The translations under genes and the position numbers were made by a program. DNA of 64,000 bases from Acidobacteriota bacterium. Lineage in GTDB: Bacteria > Acidobacteriota > UBA4820. Under the pieces are notes generated by a model. That model ran no database searches and was not told the origin of the DNA. It worked only from the letters and a program-made list of their open reading frames with translations. How positions within the stretch are numbered: position 1 is the stretch's first letter; every line of letters begins with the position of its first letter. Where the stretch lies: contig JAKQCT010000074.1 in assembly GCA_029559035.1 (NCBI GenBank), positions 1-64,000 of the forward strand. The letters run 5' to 3'. Below, one piece after another: positions 28,593-37,854 of the stretch.

Positions 28593-28620
28593 AGCGCTGA
28601 AGGCTGAAGAGCTGAAGCGG
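28593..28620 (+). repeat. GCTGAAG array between cupin and kinase genes
   Basis: Several consecutive GCTGAAG-type heptads (GCGCTGAAGGCTGAAGAGC and onward) fill the space before the kinase. The same unit recurs in other intergenic gaps at 26347, 29769, 30500 (inverted) and 57148. Confidence 0.6.
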
Positions 28621-28640
28621 CAGGCAGGGAAGAAGGCATA

Positions 28641-29591
28641 ATGTTCCTTAAAGACCAGCTGGTCGGCAAGTACAAGATAATCAAGGCGCTCGGGACGGGC
28701 GGGTTCGGCTCGGTCTATCTCGCCGAGGACACCTTCATCGGAAAGCTGGTCGCCCTGAAAGTCCCGCACAGGCAGAACCAGGAGAAGGAGAAGCTGGCCG
28801 ACGAGGCGAAGCTGATGGCTCCGCTGAACCATCCCAACATCGTCTCGGTGCTCACAGCGGAGAACGACGCCGGGAGCGACCTCTTCTTCATAGTGATGGA
28901 ATACGTGGACGGCGAATCGCTTTCGGACAGGCTCGCGAAAGTGAGCAGCATCCCCGAGAGCCAGGCCCTGACTTTCGCGGTCGAGATCGCCGACGCCGTC
29001 GCCTACGCACACACGCTCAACATCATCCACAGGGACCTGAGGCCGTCGAACGTCCTTTTGACGAAGGACGACGTCGTGAAGGTGACCGACTTCTCCATTT
29101 CGAGGCTCCTTAAAGACAAGGACGCCTACGCCTCGACGAGGATCGGCTCGCCGCCCTACATGGCCCCCGAGCATTTCCAGGGAAGGGCCACCCTCGCTTC
29201 CGACGTCTATTCGATAGGCGTGATGCTCTACGAGATGGTGACCGGGGCTCTTCCGTTCTTCGACATCAGCCCCCAGAAGATCGAGGAACTGGTCGCCCTG
29301 GGCCGCTTCACACCGCCCAACCTGAAGAACAGGTCGCTCAGCAAGGGGTTCAACGACGTGATCATGAAGGCGATGTCGAGGGACCTCAGCCAGCGTTACA
29401 GGAACGGGGGCGAGCTCTTGGACGACCTGAAGCGCCTGAAGCACACGCCGATCAAGGAACGCGAACTGAGCGACATCCGCGAGCGCATCCGCTACCGCGA
29501 GTCGGCCAAGGAATCGTTCTGCTTCAACTGCCGGAGGCCCCTTCCGAAGCGAGCGCTCACCTGCCCGAACTGCGGGCAGAAGCAGGACTGA
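28641..29591 (+). CDS. Atypical Ser/Thr kinase with DFS motif and C-terminal zinc ribbon
   Basis: 316 residues. The kinase domain (about 10-265) has the glycine loop GTGGFG (18-23), ATP lysine K40, alphaC-Glu E55 and catalytic HRDLRPSN (D132). The usual Lys two residues after the catalytic Asp is Arg134, and the metal-binding DFG is DFS (150-152). GSPPYMAPEH closes the activation segment. A C-terminal zinc ribbon (CFNCRRPLPKRALTCPNC) ends the protein. There is no membrane segment. Activity may be reduced or altered, but the key Lys, Glu and both Asp residues remain. It follows the cupin gene and a GCTGAAG array. Confidence 0.9.
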   Translation: MFLKDQLVGKYKIIKALGTGGFGSVYLAEDTFIGKLVALKVPHRQNQEKEKLADEAKLMAPLNHPNIVSVLTAENDAGSDLFFIVMEYVDGESLSDRLAKVSSIPESQALTFAVEIADAVAYAHTLNIIHRDLRPSNVLLTKDDVVKVTDFSISRLLKDKDAYASTRIGSPPYMAPEHFQGRATLASDVYSIGVMLYEMVTGALPFFDISPQKIEELVALGRFTPPNLKNRSLSKGFNDVIMKAMSRDLSQRYRNGGELLDDLKRLKHTPIKERELSDIRERIRYRESAKESFCFNCRRPLPKRALTCPNCGQKQD

Positions 29592-29808
29592 CGCGAATAC
29601 GCGTTCGCGCATTCGCTTTCCGAAGAAGGGGGCGCTCCGCTCCCTCCTTAGACGCGGGCTCGCTAATGCTCACCACGCTGATTCACCCCCGGATAGGAAG
29701 CGCCTTAGCGCAAAGTAAATTTGTCGCACGGCGCGATATCTTATACAATATTATTGAAAGGATTAAAGAGCGGAAGAGCTGAAGATGCAGATATTGTTAC
29801 TTCGGTAA

Positions 29809-30384
29809 ATGAAACCTTATATGGTTTGGCAAGATAACAACAAGTTTCTTTACTTTGGATTATTACCCATATTTGTTGTTCTGATGGGAGCTCTTTCTTT
29901 ACCTATTCTTGTCTTCCTGTCAAACAATGATAAGATCGATCCGCCTGTAATTAAGGATGATGCTCAATCATGGTTAATAAATGTTTCGGAAGGAAGCAAT
30001 TTTATGGAAGCCGCTTCGGCAATGGCAGAGGTTGACTGCAGCTCTCACCTCCGGATCATGTCCGATGGTAAATTCTTAATCACCGAGCCTGGAATTCCTC
30101 CTCCGATATTGATTCACGATGTTTTGCCAAAGCACCCTGAAGAAGCTATAAAAAACCATATTGGCGGACACGTAGCTGTTGAAGTATTGGTTAATGAGCA
30201 GGGTATTGTTGAAACGGCAAGGATAATGAAATCAGACAACGAACTTTTTAATGAGGCAGCTCTTAAAGCGGCAAAACAATGGCGTTTCATTCCCCCAAAA
30301 GACGCATGCGGCAACCCGGTTGCTTGTTATTATTTACAAAAGCTCGTTTTTTCACCAACTACAGAAAAAAGAACAGGCTCTTAA
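29809..30384 (+). CDS. TonB C-terminal-domain protein, AT-rich
   Basis: 191 residues: an N-terminal membrane segment (about 14-38) and a C-terminal TonB-like domain: GHVAVEVLVNEQGIVETARI followed by LFNEAALKAAKQWRFIPPK, the usual final strand-helix-strand of energy-transducing TonB proteins. It lacks a long Pro-rich linker. Base composition is AT-rich, unlike the second TonB-type gene at 51027. No Shine-Dalgarno sequence is clear. It is flanked by repeats on both sides and is probably acquired DNA. No exbB or exbD lies nearby. Confidence 0.82.
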   Translation: MKPYMVWQDNNKFLYFGLLPIFVVLMGALSLPILVFLSNNDKIDPPVIKDDAQSWLINVSEGSNFMEAASAMAEVDCSSHLRIMSDGKFLITEPGIPPPILIHDVLPKHPEEAIKNHIGGHVAVEVLVNEQGIVETARIMKSDNELFNEAALKAAKQWRFIPPKDACGNPVACYYLQKLVFSPTTEKRTGS

Positions 30385-30458
30385 AAAGCTAGCTTTTGAA
30401 AAAGCCTGTGATCTTCCGAAAGAAAATGTGACCACATTATCTGGGCCGCATTTGCGAT
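30383..30458 (+). repeat. Structured intergenic repeat, copy 1 (partner at 58981-59055)
   Basis: Starting at the stop of the TonB-domain gene, this 76-base stretch shares with 58981-59055 the order AGCT-A/T-GCTTTTGAAA, AGAAAATG, CATT and a final GCATTTGCGAT/ACATTTGCGAT. Short hairpins are formed by GAAAATG with CATT. Confidence 0.55.
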
Positions 30459-30461
30459 AAA

Positions 30462-30489
30462 GAAAAAAGGGCGGCCGGTTGGCCGTCCC
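30462..30489 (-). terminator. Rho-independent terminator after hepT
   Basis: On the minus strand the stem GGACGGCC/GGCCGCCC (one G-T pair) with a 4-base loop is followed by TTTTTTCTTT. It lies about 65 bases beyond the hepT stop and may also work in the plus direction for the TonB-domain gene. Confidence 0.85.
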
Positions 30490-30499
30490 TCAATTTTAC

Positions 30500-30538
30500 T
30501 GCTTCCGCACTTCGGCGCTTCTGCACTTCAGCGCTTGT
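30500..30538 (-). repeat. GCTGAAG/GCGGAAG array, inverted copy
   Basis: Read on the minus strand this is a run of degenerate heptads: GCGCTGAAGTGCAGAAGCGC and onward. It lies between the hepT stop and its terminator. Confidence 0.55.
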
Positions 30539-30553
30539 TCGTGACGGTTATTT

Positions 30554-30877
30554 TCACTTCCCGACGTCTTTCAGCATCTCTTCAAACAGCGGCTTTATTT
30601 CTGGCAATCTCTCCCGGATGGTCTTCCAAACGACCTGTTCATCAATGCCGAAATAGTCGTGGACAAGAATGTCCCTCATTCCGGCTATTTGTTTCCATGG
30701 AATATTGGGGTACTGCAACCTCGTCTCGTCGGGGATATGCTTTATCGCCTCCCCCATTATTTCAAGGGCTCTCACGCAGGCATAGACTGTGATCTCGCTT
30801 TTTCTGAAGTCTTCATACCCGGTAATCACAGACGTAAAATCCTCGATCCTTTTGATTTGCTGAGAGACATCCTCCAT
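30554..30877 (-). CDS. hepT: HepT-type toxin (DUF86 / HEPN RNase)
   Basis: 107 residues of the HEPN superfamily. The family's RX4-6HXY active motif is present as RDILVHDYFG (Arg, His, Tyr), with the preceding VRALEIMGEAIKHIP helix. HepT proteins are toxic RNases or enzymes silenced by AMPylation of the HXY tyrosine by their MntA partner (type VII toxin-antitoxin). Its start is 21 bases after the mntA stop on the same strand, and the pair ends in a strong terminator. Confidence 0.92.
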   Translation of the reverse strand: MEDVSQQIKRIEDFTSVITGYEDFRKSEITVYACVRALEIMGEAIKHIPDETRLQYPNIPWKQIAGMRDILVHDYFGIDEQVVWKTIRERLPEIKPLFEEMLKDVGK

Positions 30878-30898
30878 GTAATCGGTGATATCCCCTTT

Positions 30899-31192
30899 TC
30901 ATACGAACACCGTTTCTGCCAATATTCGCTTTCCTATCCTAGGTTTCAGGCTTGTTTTCATGACAAGATCGACCTTTACTCCCAGTTTCTCGGATAGATA
31001 CTCCTTTATCTCGCATAGCTTGAACAGGTCGGGGGTTACATCGAACTTCACGAGCACGTCCAGGTCGCTCTTCTCGTTCTGTTCTCCCCGAACATAGGAG
31101 CCGAAAAGGCCTATCTCACCGATCTTGAATTCCTGCTTAAGGATCGGCTCAAGTTCCCTGAGCTTATTCTTGATCTCTTCAAGGCTTTTCAT
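30899..31192 (-). CDS. mntA: MntA-type nucleotidyltransferase antitoxin
   Basis: 97 residues. The minimal nucleotidyltransferase signature GSX10DXD is seen as FGSYVRGEQNEKSDLDVLV, followed by VDLVMKTSLKP. In HepT-MntA systems this protein AMPylates the toxin's Tyr and so neutralises it. It begins eight bases after the lipoprotein gene stop, with a GAGGAG sequence upstream, so it may be read from the lipoprotein promoter as well as its own. Confidence 0.93.
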   Translation of the reverse strand: MKSLEEIKNKLRELEPILKQEFKIGEIGLFGSYVRGEQNEKSDLDVLVKFDVTPDLFKLCEIKEYLSEKLGVKVDLVMKTSLKPRIGKRILAETVFV

Positions 31193-31200
31193 TGAACCGC

Positions 31201-31758
31201 CTACTCCTCGTCCTCCGGCAGCGGGGCCATCTGCGGCTCGTCCTCGGGGTCTATCGGCCTCTGGGCGTTGGGGATCGGATTCGGGGCGGGCGGAGCGTCC
31301 TTGGGCGCCCTTCTCACCCTCATCTTTCCGTCACCCGTCTTAAGCACTTCGACCCTGTCGCCGGACTGGAGATTCTCCTTTTTGGAGACCTCCTGGACTA
31401 TTATCATCGTCCTGCCGTCGTCGAGCCTGACCGTGATCTCCTCCGCCTGCCTCCTGTTGGCCGCCCTGTCGGCCGCGGAGCCGGCAATCGCCCCTATGAC
31501 GACGCCGAGTATGGTCGCGAGCGCCTGGCCTTTCCCGTCGCCTATCGCGGAACCGGCGACGCCGCCCGCGTAAGCCCCGGTCATCCCGCCGAAGCCGCTC
31601 TCTCCCTGGTTTATCTCGGCGGGACGGACGTTCTCGACCTCGCCCTTCTGGACCGTTATCGGCGTCCCGACATCCGCCGGATCGTAGCCCGAGCTCCTGT
31701 AATGGGGGGCGCATCCTATCATCAGCGCGAGGATCAGCAATATTGACAGCGTTCTCAT
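31201..31758 (-). CDS. Glycine-zipper outer-membrane lipoprotein
   Basis: 185 residues from the ATG at 31758, which has a GGAGGAAAG ribosome site upstream; 17 in-frame codons further upstream are ignored because they lack signal features. The lipoprotein signal peptide ends ALMIGC (lipobox Cys). A Gly/Ala-rich glycine-zipper segment (about 58-100) contains GVAGSAIGDG and VVIGAIAGSAADRAA, as in SlyB/RcsF-associated 2TM lipoproteins. After it comes a short beta domain and a Pro/Glu-rich C-terminal tail. It is probably an outer-membrane structural lipoprotein and is divergent from the large kinase gene. Confidence 0.85.
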   Translation of the reverse strand: MRTLSILLILALMIGCAPHYRSSGYDPADVGTPITVQKGEVENVRPAEINQGESGFGGMTGAYAGGVAGSAIGDGKGQALATILGVVIGAIAGSAADRAANRRQAEEITVRLDDGRTMIIVQEVSKKENLQSGDRVEVLKTGDGKMRVRRAPKDAPPAPNPIPNAQRPIDPEDEPQMAPLPEDEE

Positions 31759-31841
31759 TTTTCTTTCCTCCGGAGTCAATTCTAGCACAAAGCCCGCAAA
31801 GAAAATCAAGGTTATGATAGAATTTCCGGGGAGCCTTTTTA

Positions 31842-34800
31842 ATGATCGAGTTCCGGTTCTGCGAAGAGTGCGAGAAGATATTCGGGGGCGGCGCCAAATG
31901 CCCCCACTGCGGCTCGCGGCTCGAGCTGAAGGAACCGGCCTTTTTCATCGGCCAGTCTTTCGGAAAATACAGCGTCGAGGGGATACTGGGCCACGGCGGG
32001 ATGGGAATGGTCTATCTCGCCCGCCATTCAGTCCTCGGGCGGCTTGCGGCCCTCAAGATAATCCTTCCCGAGCTCGGCGAAGAAGGCGACACTTTCCTCG
32101 CGAGGTTCCTCAGGGAAGCCCAGCTGCTCGCCCAGCTCAAGCACCGCGGGATAGTCGACATCTACGACTTCGACGTGAGCCACTGGGGCCTTCCCTACTA
32201 CGCGATGGAATTCGTCGAGGGGATCAGCCTGAGGAACCTCCTGGTCCAGTACGGAAAGCTATTCGCCCTCGACGATTACTCCGACATATTCAAGGATATA
32301 GCTTCCGCGCTCGATTACGCCCACGAGAAGGGCGTGGTCCACAGGGACCTGAAGCCCGAGAACATCATCATCGCTCTTTCGGAAGGAAAGCCCGCGGCGA
32401 AGATCCTCGATTTCGGGATAGCCAAGATAATGGCCGAAGGCGAGGCCGGCAAGACTCTCACGGGAGAGGGCAACGTCATCGGGACGCTGAACTACATCGC
32501 CCCCGAACAGGTGCTCGGAGGAAAGATCTCGCCCCGGACCGACCAGTACGCCTTCGCCCTTATAGTCGCCGAGATTTTGTCGGGAAAAGCCGTCAGGGAG
32601 GGCAAGACCCTGGGCGAAATTTGCGCGACCGAGATCCAGGCTTCCCTCAAGGCTGAAAGGCTGCCGGAATCGGCGCCGGAGAGCGTCAGGGACGCCATAA
32701 GGAAAGCGACGGAAAAGGACCCGGAACAACGGTTCGGCAAGGTTTCCGATTTCGTCTCCGCTCTGGGTCTGAAGGCGCCTGAGAAATCCGAGAAGCTGGT
32801 TTCCATTATCCAGAGGGAGACGGCCGGGTGCTCGCCGACGATCACGCCGATACCGAGCAAGGCCGTCATCTCAAAGCTTACTCCCGGCAAGGTTTCGAAG
32901 AAAACAAAGGTATCTGAGGAAAAAGAGCCGTCTCCGCCGGAGAAGAAAAAAAAGGGATGGCTTAAATACGCCGTTCTCGGGACAGCTGCGTTCGCGGTTC
33001 TGGGGATGAGCTGGATCCTATTCTTCAACAAACCGAAGAAAGCCGCAGAACCTCAAAAGAAAGAGCTGGCCGTGTGCGAGAAGACCGGTGAATGGAGCAT
33101 TCCCCCTGATTCCTCGGCCGTGATCTCCTGCGTGGACGGCAGGACGGCCCTTCTCAAGGGCGGACGGTCGCTATACCTGGTCAACCTTTCATCGAACCAG
33201 ATGCCCACGATGGTACCGCTCGCCGCGGGCGAGGAGGTTCTCGGAACGGCTCCTGCCGGGGACCCGGTCATTTACAAGCCGGCAGCGAACGGGGCAGAGA
33301 TCGTGGAGCGGTCGGTATCCGAGAGCAAGGAAAAGCTCCTCTTCAGTTTTGCTAGCGCCCGGCCGGGCTCGGTGATGATCTCCCGCTCGCTGAGGACCGC
33401 GGCGCTCCACACCGGGACGAGGGTAGCCACCTACTCGCAGTTCATGGACAAGCTGACACCGCTTGCCGCCATAGACAACCCCGAGGCCTCTTCGGAAGGC
33501 GGTATCTGCGCCCTGAGTGATAGTTACTTCGCCGCCTACTGGAACGACAGGCTGTTCGTCTATGACGCGAGGACGGGAGCGAACCTCTTCAGGAAGGATC
33601 TCAAAGAAAAGGTTTACGGGCTCTACATCGACGACGCCTCGGGAAAGCTCGCCCTCTGGGGATGGTTCGACAGGATCAACATCTATTCTCTTCCCGACGG
33701 CGCCGTCTCGGAGATCAAGGTCGCGGGCGAGACCAAGGATGTGATCGTGATACCCGACAGGCCGACCCTCGCCGCTGCGGGCAACTACGGCGTAAAGTTC
33801 TGGGACCTCGCGACGTCGAAACTGCTTTTCGAATCGTCCGCTGAAGAATCATACAGCTCGCTTCTCTTTTCGCCCACGGGGATTTTCGCCGTCAGCGCCG
33901 GAAAGGGGACGATGTCAAAGTATGCCCTCAGGTCCGTCTTCCCTGCAAGGACTGCGAAAGTCTGCGACAAGGAGCTCTGGTCGCTGGCGGACGACCCGAA
34001 GGAAAAAAAGGTCTTCGCCGGTGGCGCGGACGGAAAGATATATATCATCCCGGAGAGCGGAGATGTTACATCCAAGGAACTTCACACGCTCGGAGTGACA
34101 TCCATAGTACTGAGCGGCGACACGATGATATCCGCCTCCGACGACAAGACGATCGCGGTCTTCAAGATGCCCTCGCTGGAACTTCAGTACCGCAGCACGG
34201 CTCACACCTTCCTTATCAACCACCTTCTCCTGTCCGGTTCGCCCGCCAGGCTCTGGTCCTCCTCCTCCGACGGTTCCCTGAAATCCTGGACCCTGCCCAA
34301 CCTGCAGGAACAGTTCAGCGTCTCCATCACCGAACTGCTCGGCAAGAAACACTCTCTCCACGGATTCTGGATCTCCCCGGAAGCTGACAGGATGGTGATA
34401 GGGACCTGGAACAACGAGCTCGTTTACCTGAAAAAAGAGGGTACGGGAGGGTTCAAGCCGCGGGTGTTCGACATCGCATCGAGAGCCGGCATCTGCGTTT
34501 CAGAGATAAAGGGAAGGGACCTCATTGCAATCGCCGGGGTGAACGACAGGTCGGCAATCTACATTTTCGATCTCCGCACGGAAGAACTCTACCTGCTTCC
34601 CGAGATTACCGGCTCTCCCTACACGTTCTCCGTCTTCCCTTCGGGCGAAGACGGAACGGTACTGCTCTGCCCCTTCGGAGAGATCGCGCGGCTGAGGTTC
34701 GACAGGGGGGCAGACGGCAGAATATCGTACTCGTCAAGCCTCTGGGTTTCACCTGAGATCGCCTGCACGGGGATCGCCGTGCTTTCGTCCGACGGAAATT

Positions 34801-34916
34801 CCGTCATCACCGCGACCGATACGGGCGAGATCCTCTGGATCGGCCTGAAAAGCCTCGGCGCCGCGAACGAGTCGAAAGGTTTCCTGGCCGAGAGGATAAC
34901 TCCCCGGGCCGATTAG
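31842..34916 (+). CDS. Ser/Thr kinase with zinc ribbon, membrane helix and beta-propeller
   Basis: 1024 residues. An N-terminal zinc ribbon has C7, C10, C20 and C23. The kinase domain (about 40-300) has GHGGMG, ATP lysine K72, HRDLKPEN, a normal DFG (LDFGIAK) and [11 protein letters not shown] Lys/Pro/Glu-rich linker leads to one membrane helix (about 369-388). The remaining roughly 630 residues form WD40/PQQ-like repeats ([53 protein letters not shown]), predicted as a propeller outside the membrane. It looks like a sensor kinase. It is a single gene, convergent with ribBA with a four-base overlap. Confidence 0.93.
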   Translation: MIEFRFCEECEKIFGGGAKCPHCGSRLELKEPAFFIGQSFGKYSVEGILGHGGMGMVYLARHSVLGRLAALKIILPELGEEGDTFLARFLREAQLLAQLKHRGIVDIYDFDVSHWGLPYYAMEFVEGISLRNLLVQYGKLFALDDYSDIFKDIASALDYAHEKGVVHRDLKPENIIIALSEGKPAAKILDFGIAKIMAEGEAGKTLTGEGNVIGTLNYIAPEQVLGGKISPRTDQYAFALIVAEILSGKAVREGKTLGEICATEIQASLKAERLPESAPESVRDAIRKATEKDPEQRFGKVSDFVSALGLKAPEKSEKLVSIIQRETAGCSPTITPIPSKAVISKLTPGKVSKKTKVSEEKEPSPPEKKKKGWLKYAVLGTAAFAVLGMSWILFFNKPKKAAEPQKKELAVCEKTGEWSIPPDSSAVISCVDGRTALLKGGRSLYLVNLSSNQMPTMVPLAAGEEVLGTAPAGDPVIYKPAANGAEIVERSVSESKEKLLFSFASARPGSVMISRSLRTAALHTGTRVATYSQFMDKLTPLAAIDNPEASSEGGICALSDSYFAAYWNDRLFVYDARTGANLFRKDLKEKVYGLYIDDASGKLALWGWFDRINIYSLPDGAVSEIKVAGETKDVIVIPDRPTLAAAGNYGVKFWDLATSKLLFESSAEESYSSLLFSPTGIFAVSAGKGTMSKYALRSVFPARTAKVCDKELWSLADDPKEKKVFAGGADGKIYIIPESGDVTSKELHTLGVTSIVLSGDTMISASDDKTIAVFKMPSLELQYRSTAHTFLINHLLLSGSPARLWSSSSDGSLKSWTLPNLQEQFSVSITELLGKKHSLHGFWISPEADRMVIGTWNNELVYLKKEGTGGFKPRVFDIASRAGICVSEIKGRDLIAIAGVNDRSAIYIFDLRTEELYLLPEITGSPYTFSVFPSGEDGTVLLCPFGEIARLRFDRGADGRISYSSSLWVSPEIACTGIAVLSSDGNSVITATDTGEILWIGLKSLGAANESKGFLAERITPRAD

Positions 34917-36115
34917 ACCTTCTTGAGCCGGTGCCCCATCTTTTCTTTTTTCGTTTTCAGGTATCTGCGGTTGATCTTGTTCGGAGCTATTTCGATGGAT
35001 TCCGAGCCGGTGATCTCGATACCGAACCCCGACAGGGCGTGCAGTTTCTTCGGATTGTTGGTGAGGAGCCTAGCCTTCGAGATGCCGAGGTCCCTCAGGA
35101 TCTGCGCCCCGATGCCGTAATCCCGCTCGTCGGGCTTGAACCCGAGAGCCTCGTTGGCTTCCACCGTGTCCATGCCTCCGTCCTGAAGCTCGTACGCCTT
35201 GATCTTGTGAAGAAGACCGATGCCTCTTCCCTCCTGCCTCAGGTAGACAACAGCGCCTCTTCCCTCATCGGAGATCCTCTTCATCGCCGCTTCCAGCTGG
35301 GGGCCGCAGTCGCACCTGAGAGAGAAGAAAGCGTCTCCCGTGAGGCATTCCGAGTGCATCCTCACGAGCACTTCCTCGCCTTCTTTCCATGTTCCTTTCA
35401 CCAGGGCCACATTGGTTTTTTCCGATAGTTCGGATTGGTATGCGATGATCGTGAAGTCTCCGAACTTCGTGGGAAGCTTGGGCTGGGCGTATCTCCTGAC
35501 GAGGCTTTCCCGCTGGAGGCGGTACTTGATCAGGTCGGCGATGAGGACTATGTGGATGCCGTGTTTCTTCGAGAATTTTTCGAGGTCCGGCAGCCTCGCC
35601 ATGGTCCCGTCGTCCTTCATGATCTCGCAGATGACCCCCGCGGGATAGAGGCCGGCGAGCCTGCACAGGTCCACCGAAGCCTCGGTCTGGCCGGGCCTCC
35701 TGATGACACCGCCGTCCTTCGCCCTCAGGGGGAATATGTGGCCGGGGCGCGCGATGTCGGAAGGCCTGGCCTTCCTGTCGATGGCGGTCAGGATCGTCGC
35801 CGCCCTGTCGTGGGCGGAGATGCCCGTGGTGGTCTTGTGCTTAGCCTCGATGGAAACGCAGAACGCCGTCTGGAAGCTTGAAGTGTTGTTCTCGACCATA
35901 AGCGGGATCTCGAGCTCGTCGAGCCTTTCACCGGTCATCGAAAGGCAGATGAGCCCCCTGCCGTGGGTCGCCATGAAGGCGATGGCCTTGGCGGTGGTCT
36001 TCTGCGCGGGGACGAAGAGGTCTCCCTCGTTCTCGCGGTTCTCGTCATCCACGATTATGAGCATCCTGCCTTTTTTTATCTCTTCTATCGCTTTATCGAT
36101 CGAAACTATCGCCAT
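34913..36115 (-). CDS. ribBA: Bifunctional DHBP synthase / GTP cyclohydrolase II
   Basis: 400 residues. RibB (about 1-200): [41 protein letters not shown] and [10 protein letters not shown]. RibA (about 205-400): the zinc cysteines in [20 protein letters not shown] (split across the motif), [10 protein letters not shown] and the NNPKK block near the C-terminus. It supplies both the 4-carbon and the pyrimidine branches of riboflavin synthesis. It is followed on its 5' side by ribE and ribD; ribH is not in the window. Confidence 0.97.
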   Translation of the reverse strand: MAIVSIDKAIEEIKKGRMLIIVDDENRENEGDLFVPAQKTTAKAIAFMATHGRGLICLSMTGERLDELEIPLMVENNTSSFQTAFCVSIEAKHKTTTGISAHDRAATILTAIDRKARPSDIARPGHIFPLRAKDGGVIRRPGQTEASVDLCRLAGLYPAGVICEIMKDDGTMARLPDLEKFSKKHGIHIVLIADLIKYRLQRESLVRRYAQPKLPTKFGDFTIIAYQSELSEKTNVALVKGTWKEGEEVLVRMHSECLTGDAFFSLRCDCGPQLEAAMKRISDEGRGAVVYLRQEGRGIGLLHKIKAYELQDGGMDTVEANEALGFKPDERDYGIGAQILRDLGISKARLLTNNPKKLHALSGFGIEITGSESIEIAPNKINRRYLKTKKEKMGHRLKKV

Positions 36116-36130
36116 CGTACCGTCTCCGAT

Positions 36131-36760
36131 TCAAAAGCCTTCGTCCTCGAGCTTGCGGACCGTGAGGCTCTTCTGTTTTTTAAGAAAAGAGAGGACCTGC
36201 CTCGCGATGATGTCCGTCTCTATGTTGACCCGCGACGAGCGTTTCATTTCCTTGAGTGTCGTGGTTTCCAGCGTGTGAGGGACGACAGCCGTCGTTATCA
36301 CGTTCCCTTTTATCTCCGCCACGGTGAGGCTAACTCCCGACACTGCTATCGATCCCTTTTCCGCGACGGCGGACATCAGGCTTTCCGGAAGCCTTACCTT
36401 CAGGAATGCTTCTTCGCCTTTATTTTCGAGAGAAACGACCGTTCCCACTCCCTCGGCGTGTCCCTGGACGAAGTGGCCGCCGAGCTGGTCCCCGATTTTT
36501 AAGGATGGTTCTATGTTCACCTGTTGGCCGGCCCTTGCAGAACCGAGAGTCGATCTGGCCGCGGTCTCGCTGCTGACATACCCGTCGAACCCGTCGGGGT
36601 TCAGCTGCTCGACAGTCAGGCAGACGCCGTCCACCGCGACGCTGTCCCCTATTTTCAGGCCATTGCGTGTCTCCGGCGCGGCGACGGTTATGCCGAGCCC
36701 CGCCTTCCTTTTGTTCAACGACCTTATCCTGCCGATTTCCCTGATCAGTCCCGTAAACAT
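36131..36760 (-). CDS. ribE: Riboflavin synthase, alpha subunit
   Basis: 209 residues with the two repeated lumazine-binding halves: MFTGLI at the N-terminus, DSVAVDGVCLTVE in the first half, GHFVQGHAEGVG between, and GSIAVSGVSLTV in the second half. It converts two 6,7-dimethyl-8-ribityllumazines to riboflavin. The start overlaps the end of ribD by 16 bases, which suggests translational coupling within the rib operon. Confidence 0.97.
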   Translation of the reverse strand: MFTGLIREIGRIRSLNKRKAGLGITVAAPETRNGLKIGDSVAVDGVCLTVEQLNPDGFDGYVSSETAARSTLGSARAGQQVNIEPSLKIGDQLGGHFVQGHAEGVGTVVSLENKGEEAFLKVRLPESLMSAVAEKGSIAVSGVSLTVAEIKGNVITTAVVPHTLETTTLKEMKRSSRVNIETDIIARQVLSFLKKQKSLTVRKLEDEGF

Positions 36761-37854
36761 TTTCCCTCCAGGTCGACCTCGTAGACCCTGTCTTTTCCCG
36801 GGGACATCTCTCGGGCGCGGATAAGCGATACCCTTTTCGCCAGGGGACTTGGAACCGGCACCGGGGCGGAGCCTTTTCCAAGAACGAAGGGCGCTACATG
36901 AATGGTCAGCTTGTCCACGAAGCCCGAGTTAAGCAGAGCCGTTGCGAATTCGCCCACGGCCTCCACGTAAAGGGAGATCAGGCGCTTTTTTCTCAGGAAG
37001 ATCAACATTTCCGGCACAAAGCCCTCCAGGTCGCCCTTTACGTCAAGATCGAAGACTTTAACCCCTTCTCCCACCGGCTTCGCGCCGCCGAATCTTGAAG
37101 TCCTTAAAACCCATATCTCGCCGAAGGCGGGGGCGGTTTTTTTCAGTCCCGCGGGAAGGTCCTTGAGCCCATGCCTGTCCACGACCACCCTCACAAGCTT
37201 CTTCCTTTTCATCCCCGGCAGGCGGACCGTCAGCTTCGGTTCGTCCCTCAGGACGGTACCCGAGGTGACGACTATCGCGTCGGAAAAGAACCTGTCCTCA
37301 TGGACCAGTCTTCGCGCTTCAGCTCCCGTAATGTAGCCTCCCCCGGCATCAGCGGTCGCGCCGTCGATACTCTGCGCCCACTTCAGGGTAACGGAGGGTC
37401 TGTTTTTTTTATAGAAGCGGTGATATGAAGCGTCCACGGCGACCGCTTCGCATTCCAGGAAATCGCTGACGACCTGCACTCCGTTCCTTTTAAGGACAGA
37501 CAATCCCCCGCCGTTGACAGCCGGGTTCGGATCGCTGGTCCCCGCAATGACGCGACCCACGCCGGCCGAGATGATGGCATCGGTGCAGGGAGGGGTCCTT
37601 CCGTAAGTGGGACACGGCTCAAGCGTTACGTAAAGGTCTGCCCCCTCGGCTTTTCTTCCGGCTTCCCGGAGAGCCACAACCTCGGCATGAGGAGTCCCGG
37701 GGCCTTCGTGCCAGCCCATGCCCACGACCTTGCCGTTCCGGACGACGACGGCGCCGACAGCGGGATTCGGATGGGTCCTTCCCGCCCCGTTCAACGCGAG
37801 ACTGGCAGCCATCCCCATCCACTTTTCAGAAGGCGCCTCTCTCCTGGCGGACAT
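36745..37854 (-). CDS. ribD: Bifunctional riboflavin deaminase/reductase
   Basis: 369 residues. The N-terminal deaminase has the zinc motifs THPNPAVGAVVV, TPHAEVVAL and EPCPTYGRTPPC; the C-terminal reductase (about 150-369) begins PSVTLKWAQSIDG. It carries out the second and third steps of riboflavin synthesis. The ATG immediately follows the ftsY stop (TGAATG), so no space remains for an FMN riboswitch. It is coupled to ribE. Confidence 0.96.
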   Translation of the reverse strand: MSARREAPSEKWMGMAASLALNGAGRTHPNPAVGAVVVRNGKVVGMGWHEGPGTPHAEVVALREAGRKAEGADLYVTLEPCPTYGRTPPCTDAIISAGVGRVIAGTSDPNPAVNGGGLSVLKRNGVQVVSDFLECEAVAVDASYHRFYKKNRPSVTLKWAQSIDGATADAGGGYITGAEARRLVHEDRFFSDAIVVTSGTVLRDEPKLTVRLPGMKRKKLVRVVVDRHGLKDLPAGLKKTAPAFGEIWVLRTSRFGGAKPVGEGVKVFDLDVKGDLEGFVPEMLIFLRKKRLISLYVEAVGEFATALLNSGFVDKLTIHVAPFVLGKGSAPVPVPSPLAKRVSLIRAREMSPGKDRVYEVDLEGKCLRD

